Part shown: in pieces, positions 59,028 to 64,000 of the stretch | Position numbering within the stretch: the first letter of the stretch is position 1 | Layout: each line of letters starts with the position of its first letter | From: Deinococcus aerius | Lineage (GTDB): Bacteria > Deinococcota > Deinococci > Deinococcales > Deinococcaceae | Direction: 5' to 3' | Length of the DNA: 64,000 nucleotides | Assembly (NCBI RefSeq): GCF_002897375.1 | Contig: NZ_BFAG01000011.1 | Coordinates: forward strand, 1 to 64,000 | Program-made: the position numbers and the translations under genes | Notes under the pieces: model-generated | Told to the model about the DNA's origin: nothing | What the model saw: the letters and a program-made list of their open reading frames with translations, nothing else | Databases searched by the model: none

Positions 59028-60811
59028 TGATATTAGATAAGATACAAATAAATTCGTACCGCTCTATTATTGGCGTCACACTACACATTAGTCCGACTGG
59101 ATTAACTACAGTTTGTGGTGTCAACAACGTTGGGAAGACTAATATTCTAAGGGCGATCAAAATGTTTTTTGATGCTAATTTGCAAGAGTTTGTGGCAGAG
59201 GATGACGTTCCATACCACATCGAGAGAGGGAGTAGGGGTGGCAATTATAAAGTTGATATAAAGGCCTTTTTTATTGATGGTCAAGACACTATAGAAATAT
59301 CACAGAAATACATACCTCAGGCGCCTAATAGAGAAAGCAGCTTACATATTACTGGTGTTAAAACCTCCGGTAGTGGCTCCAGAAAGACTAAACATGTCCT
59401 TAGTGAAAAAGACTGCTTAGATGTAATATATAGTTTTAGAATTTATTTCATTGAGGCAAGTCGCACTGACCTAAATATGCTCGTTCAGGATATCTTTTTA
59501 GAGGAGTTGCTACCGGATATTGATAGAAAGAAGTCAAAACAAACACAAGGCTTGAGGGAGATAGAAACATTTATCAACACCTCGCAGCAAATACTTAAGG
59601 GGATTGAAAACGGTATAACGGAAAGTATAAAGCATTTCACAATGAACGTGGAAGGTGTTAGCTCTCAACAATGGGAGGCAAAGGTAGCCTTTCCGGAGTT
59701 TCTAAAAATAAGACAGGCAATTTCAAGGTTGGTTTCTTTAACCGTTAGTGATGCAAATGACAAGGAGCTAGAATTTAAAGGAAGCGGAGTTCAAAAAATA
59801 ATTCTTCTGGCTATGATGCGTTATCTTTCGCAAAAAGAGGACGGCGGCATAATATGGTTGCTCGATGAGCCAGAAGCCTTCTTGCAGCCGTCTTTGCAAA
59901 AGGAGGTGTTCAAGCAACTCAGGACGCTCGGTTCGAGCTTTCCAATTGTCATCACAACTCACAGCCCACATTTCGTAGACATCAATGATCTGACAAACAC
60001 CAATTTAGTTACCGCCAGGTATGAAACTAAAGTTTTTGAGAGAAAGAAAACTAGAAAATATATAGCAACACTTACGCAAATATCACCTTTGAAAGGATAT
60101 GAAAAGATTGAGGCAATAAAGAATCAATTGGGAATCGAGAGAAGTGATGCCTGGGTCGTAGCACCATTTAATATTTTGGTAGAAGGAGAGGAAGATAAAA
60201 ATTACCTGACGGCCATCTACAATAAGCTTGGAAAACATGTTCCGAACATATTGATAGCTGGAAGCGCGACTAAAATAAAAGGGTATGTTCAGTTCTTGCA
60301 TGAATTTACCAAGGAAAACCCAACGCGACCAACAGTCTTGTGTCTGTTTGATCACGACAGCGCCGGAAGAGATAACTATAGGGATATTAGACCCGAAAAA
60401 TATGTCAACATGAACGTGGTGAAGGAGTTTACTGTGAGGCAAGATAAATCACAGGGCAACAATCTTAATTATGAATTTGAGGATGCATTTCCTTCTGAAA
60501 TATTGATAGAAGCGGTTAACTCGTTTCTAAAAATGAAACAGTACAAGAAAATACTATCCTCCTCCCTTACGCACAGATACTCGCAAGCGAATAACGACAA
60601 GCCTGTAATGGATATACTTAAGGATGCTGTTTATCAGAGGAATCAGGATAAACCAAGATTAAATCTACAGGATGACGGAGTGAAGAGATATGTAAACATA
60701 TACATTTGCAGAAAATTGAATGAGATGTCGCAGGAGGAGTTTGAAAGTATGTTCGACCCTCAGTCTGGTCTGATCGCTTTAATTAATAATTTAGATAAGC
60801 ACATGTCATAA
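59027..60811 (+). CDS. OLD-family ATP-dependent nuclease (AAA_15 ATPase plus TOPRIM)
   Basis: The 594-residue protein begins with an ABC-type ATPase head: Walker A GVNNVGKT (31-38), signature GSGVQ (252-256), Walker B WLLDEPEA with D280-E281 and an H-loop His at 312 (VITTHSPH). The C-terminal half has a TOPRIM domain with Glu386 in LVEGEED and the Asp pair 442 and 444 in LFDHDSAGRD. The layout is that of OLD nucleases and of GajA from Gabija, but there is no UvrD-like partner gene; the partner is a DNA methyltransferase. GAGG lies 5 nt before the ATG. AT-rich and intact, it is probably a defence nuclease. Confidence 0.88.
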   Translation: MILDKIQINSYRSIIGVTLHISPTGLTTVCGVNNVGKTNILRAIKMFFDANLQEFVAEDDVPYHIERGSRGGNYKVDIKAFFIDGQDTIEISQKYIPQAPNRESSLHITGVKTSGSGSRKTKHVLSEKDCLDVIYSFRIYFIEASRTDLNMLVQDIFLEELLPDIDRKKSKQTQGLREIETFINTSQQILKGIENGITESIKHFTMNVEGVSSQQWEAKVAFPEFLKIRQAISRLVSLTVSDANDKELEFKGSGVQKIILLAMMRYLSQKEDGGIIWLLDEPEAFLQPSLQKEVFKQLRTLGSSFPIVITTHSPHFVDINDLTNTNLVTARYETKVFERKKTRKYIATLTQISPLKGYEKIEAIKNQLGIERSDAWVVAPFNILVEGEEDKNYLTAIYNKLGKHVPNILIAGSATKIKGYVQFLHEFTKENPTRPTVLCLFDHDSAGRDNYRDIRPEKYVNMNVVKEFTVRQDKSQGNNLNYEFEDAFPSEILIEAVNSFLKMKQYKKILSSSLTHRYSQANNDKPVMDILKDAVYQRNQDKPRLNLQDDGVKRYVNIYICRKLNEMSQEEFESMFDPQSGLIALINNLDKHMS

Positions 60812-60851
60812 AAATCAGTTGTACGGTCCTTGTTTGTTGTCATCAAAACTA

Positions 60852-60880
60852 ACCCCCACCTTCACTCGGGTGGGGGCTTC
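60852..60880. terminator. Terminator at the right end of the methyltransferase-nuclease cassette
   Basis: CCCCCACC (60853-60860) pairs with GGTGGGGG (60869-60876). T-rich runs follow on both strands. It lies 41 nt after the nuclease stop, where the base composition returns to GC-rich. Confidence 0.7.
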
Positions 60881-61010
60881 TTCTTCGGGTGGGTTGTCGA
60901 TGCGTCCCGTGTGGAGGCCCCACCCGAAGCGTGTGCCCAGTCTGCGGCGGGAGCGGGGACGGCGGCATCGGCCAAAAGGGGGAGGGGCGGGGTAGGGGAA
61001 ATGGCGGGGG

Positions 61011-61352
61011 TCAAAGGTCGGAGTCGCGGAGCGTACCGCGCAGGCGCTCGGGGTTGAAGTCCTCGTCCTGCGGGGCGTCCTCGTAAAGGCCCAGGACACT
61101 CTCGCCCACCGTGTCCTGAATGCGTTCCAGCTTGAACTCCTCGTCACGGGGGACGTTTCTGAAAGTAGCCATCGCGCTCACAAAGGGCTTCCCCTCGGCA
61201 TCCCTGCTCGTCTCGCACACTCTCCACACCGCCACGACCTCCCCGTCTGGAAGAGTAACGAACTGCTCCTGCCCGTTCAGAACTAGCCTGAGCAACTCGC
61301 CAAGTCGTGCCTGCGACTCGGCGTAGGGCCAGATGTGGGGCGTGGGCCTCAT
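61011..61352 (-). CDS. Phd/YefM-like antitoxin-type protein
   Basis: The 113-residue protein opens with a Phd-like fold pattern: YAESQARLGELLRLVLNGQEQFVTLPDGEVVAVW (N-terminal helices and a beta hairpin that repress transcription in this family). The C-terminal half is acidic and contains two similar segments, RDEEFKLERIQDTV and QDEDFNPERLRGTL, which look like an internal duplication. GAGGTG lies 5 nt before the ATG. It lies 16 nt downstream of the PIN toxin gene as the third gene of the operon. The assignment rests on pattern only. Confidence 0.6.
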   Translation of the reverse strand: MRPTPHIWPYAESQARLGELLRLVLNGQEQFVTLPDGEVVAVWRVCETSRDAEGKPFVSAMATFRNVPRDEEFKLERIQDTVGESVLGLYEDAPQDEDFNPERLRGTLRDSDL

Positions 61353-61368
61353 GGATTCACCTCATGCT

Positions 61369-61785
61369 TCAGATCGTGACGATATTCAGCGTCGGGAAGT
61401 CGCCAAAGTCGGCAACATTGAGGGTAAAGAGCCTGTCCGCGTGGTGCAGGGCGTGAGCACCGATCAGGAAATCGGGCAGGATGGGCTTGATCCCCCTTGG
61501 CCCGCCCGCACGCTTCCTGGCGTGATGATCCGCGTTGGCCCGCCCAGCTTCGGCCCAGGCATCTATGCTCATGGCGGGATCGAGCATGACCCCTGTGGCC
61601 TGGAGAAACGAGTCGATGAGTGAGCGGGGCGTGTTGTGGCGGGCGTGGAGCTCGGCATAGACCACGCCACCGATGACCAACGGTCCCTGGGCACGGAGCG
61701 TGGTGAGAAGCTGCGCCACGACGGTTGCCTTGATCGTGCTGTCGAGCAGTTCGCTGATGACGTTGGTATCGAGGGCCGTTTTCAA
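61369..61785 (-). CDS. vapC: PIN domain toxin (VapC-type RNase)
   Basis: The 138-residue PIN protein has the acidic active-site residues Asp6 (ALDTNVISELL), Glu45 and Asp105 with a further Asp near 126 (LPDFLIGAHA, TLNVADF). VapC toxins cleave tRNA or rRNA. The start is TTG 61785, overlapping the antitoxin stop (TTGA) with GAGG upstream. It is neutralised, by family knowledge, by the AbrB-type protein encoded just before it. Confidence 0.88.
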   Translation of the reverse strand: MKTALDTNVISELLDSTIKATVVAQLLTTLRAQGPLVIGGVVYAELHARHNTPRSLIDSFLQATGVMLDPAMSIDAWAEAGRANADHHARKRAGGPRGIKPILPDFLIGAHALHHADRLFTLNVADFGDFPTLNIVTI

Positions 61786-62123
61786 GGCTTACGGTCCTCG
61801 GTGGTGGCAAGGCTGAGAAGTTCACCCATCCGGGTGACGCGCGCACCGGGACCACTCCGCAAGATGCGCAGTTCTTCGTCGCTCATCCCCTCGTGTCGAG
61901 TCTCACGGATGAAGTCCTCGGTGGTGTACCCTTCGGGAAGTGGAGCAGCACCGACCCACGCCAGGAAGGGATTCTCCTCGTCCCTCTTCGGGCGAACGTG
62001 AACGCCCTGTTCGTCCATCACGAATTCGATCTCGTCCCCCTTGCCGACGCCCAACAGCTCGCGGACCTCGCGCGGCAGAACGACCTGCCCCTTGCTGCTG
62101 ACCGTGGCCGTTTTGGTTCGCAT
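61782..62123 (-). CDS. vapB: AbrB/MazE-type antitoxin
   Basis: The 113-residue protein begins with a swapped-hairpin AbrB DNA-binding domain (TATVSSKGQVVLPREVRELLGVGKGDEIEFV). A longer than usual C-terminal region (about 45-113) with the toxin-binding part follows. ATG 62123 has GGAGGGAG upstream; TATGAT (62147-62142 on the minus strand) is a likely -10. The protein probably represses its own operon. It is the first gene of a three-gene unit with the PIN toxin and a Phd-like protein. Confidence 0.88.
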   Translation of the reverse strand: MRTKTATVSSKGQVVLPREVRELLGVGKGDEIEFVMDEQGVHVRPKRDEENPFLAWVGAAPLPEGYTTEDFIRETRHEGMSDEELRILRSGPGARVTRMGELLSLATTEDRKP

Positions 62124-62183
62124 GTCTCCCTCCTGGCTTACATCATAGCTACAAAGGTAAGACAAGGCATCGCATCCAACAGG

Positions 62184-62215
62184 AAACGCCCCCACCCATC
62201 TTCCGGGCAGGGGCG
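62184..62215 (-). terminator. Terminator downstream of recA
   Basis: On the minus strand an 11-nt arm (CGCCCCTGCCC) pairs with GGGTGGGGGCG around two central mismatches, followed by TTTCCTGTT, 21 nt after the recA stop codon. Confidence 0.7.
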
Positions 62216-62236
62216 CTCTCCGTCTGCTCTACAGCC

Positions 62237-64000
<1,764 letters not shown>

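Noticed and set aside
59027..60811. Classic Gabija system
   Set aside because: The nuclease has GajA-like layout, but no UvrD-like helicase gene lies on either side within the window; the partner is a methyltransferase.

Overview
The window reads as chromosomal DNA of a Deinococcus species. Most of it is very GC-rich (57001-57060 has 47 G/C of 60) and densely coding. Three things point to the genus. An RNase J gene lies back to back with a DrRRA-like response regulator, ligT overlaps recA, and many genes have a TANNNT hexamer only 5-7 nt before the start codon, the leaderless-mRNA pattern reported for Deinococcus. Species is not determined.

Layout. 1-6.7 kb: glnS with a YqeY tail (5' end outside the window), a conserved hypothetical, a TPR protein and ftsH. 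6.8-9.1 kb: three DinB-family genes and a DUF1905 gene. 9.1-14.3 kb: an Fe-S protein, pyrimidine-nucleoside phosphorylase, an APH-like kinase, a LapA-like membrane protein and the accD-accA pair. 14.4-16.1 kb: a SugE/Gdx-type exporter and two small envelope proteins. 16.2-21.0 kb: a complete branched-chain amino-acid ABC importer (livK, livH, livM, livG, livF). 21.3-26.9 kb: thioesterase, histidine phosphatase, a YfiT/BstA-type DinB protein, an MFS carrier, enoyl-CoA hydratase and an APH(6)-like kinase. 26.9-38.5 kb: mdh, prolyl oligopeptidase, tRNA-Leu(CAG), a glycosyltransferase divergent from hisA, a YihY protein, a thioesterase and two paralogous malic enzymes.

38.5-43 kb holds the clpP-clpX-lon proteolysis cluster. 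43.5-50 kb holds a Thr-rich small protein, RNase J, the DrRRA-like regulator, a CheY/Rcp1-like regulator, an Ala-rich WGxxGxxG protein, an HD protein, an HNH nuclease and a MarC protein. 50-57.9 kb holds a papain-like lipoprotein, a large regulator with its AAA/TPR part ahead of a SARP-like DNA-binding part, a Fur-family repressor and birA-bioY. birA-bioY fits functionally with the biotin-dependent acetyl-CoA carboxylase subunits at 12.5-14.3 kb.

The accessory part is 57.9-62.2 kb. A sharply AT-rich insert (60001-60060 has 18 G/C of 60) carries two coupled genes: a D12-class adenine-N6 DNA methyltransferase and an OLD-family ATPase-TOPRIM nuclease. This looks like a self-contained two-gene defence or restriction-like cassette, and it is the best candidate for an undescribed system. 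Next to it, at normal GC, is a three-gene toxin-antitoxin-like operon (AbrB-type antitoxin, PIN toxin, Phd-like protein). The window closes with recA and ligT. Regulation visible in the sequence is mostly leaderless promoters, ATGA/GTGA/TTGA translational coupling inside operons, strong GC hairpins between convergent genes, and several families of dispersed intergenic inverted repeats.
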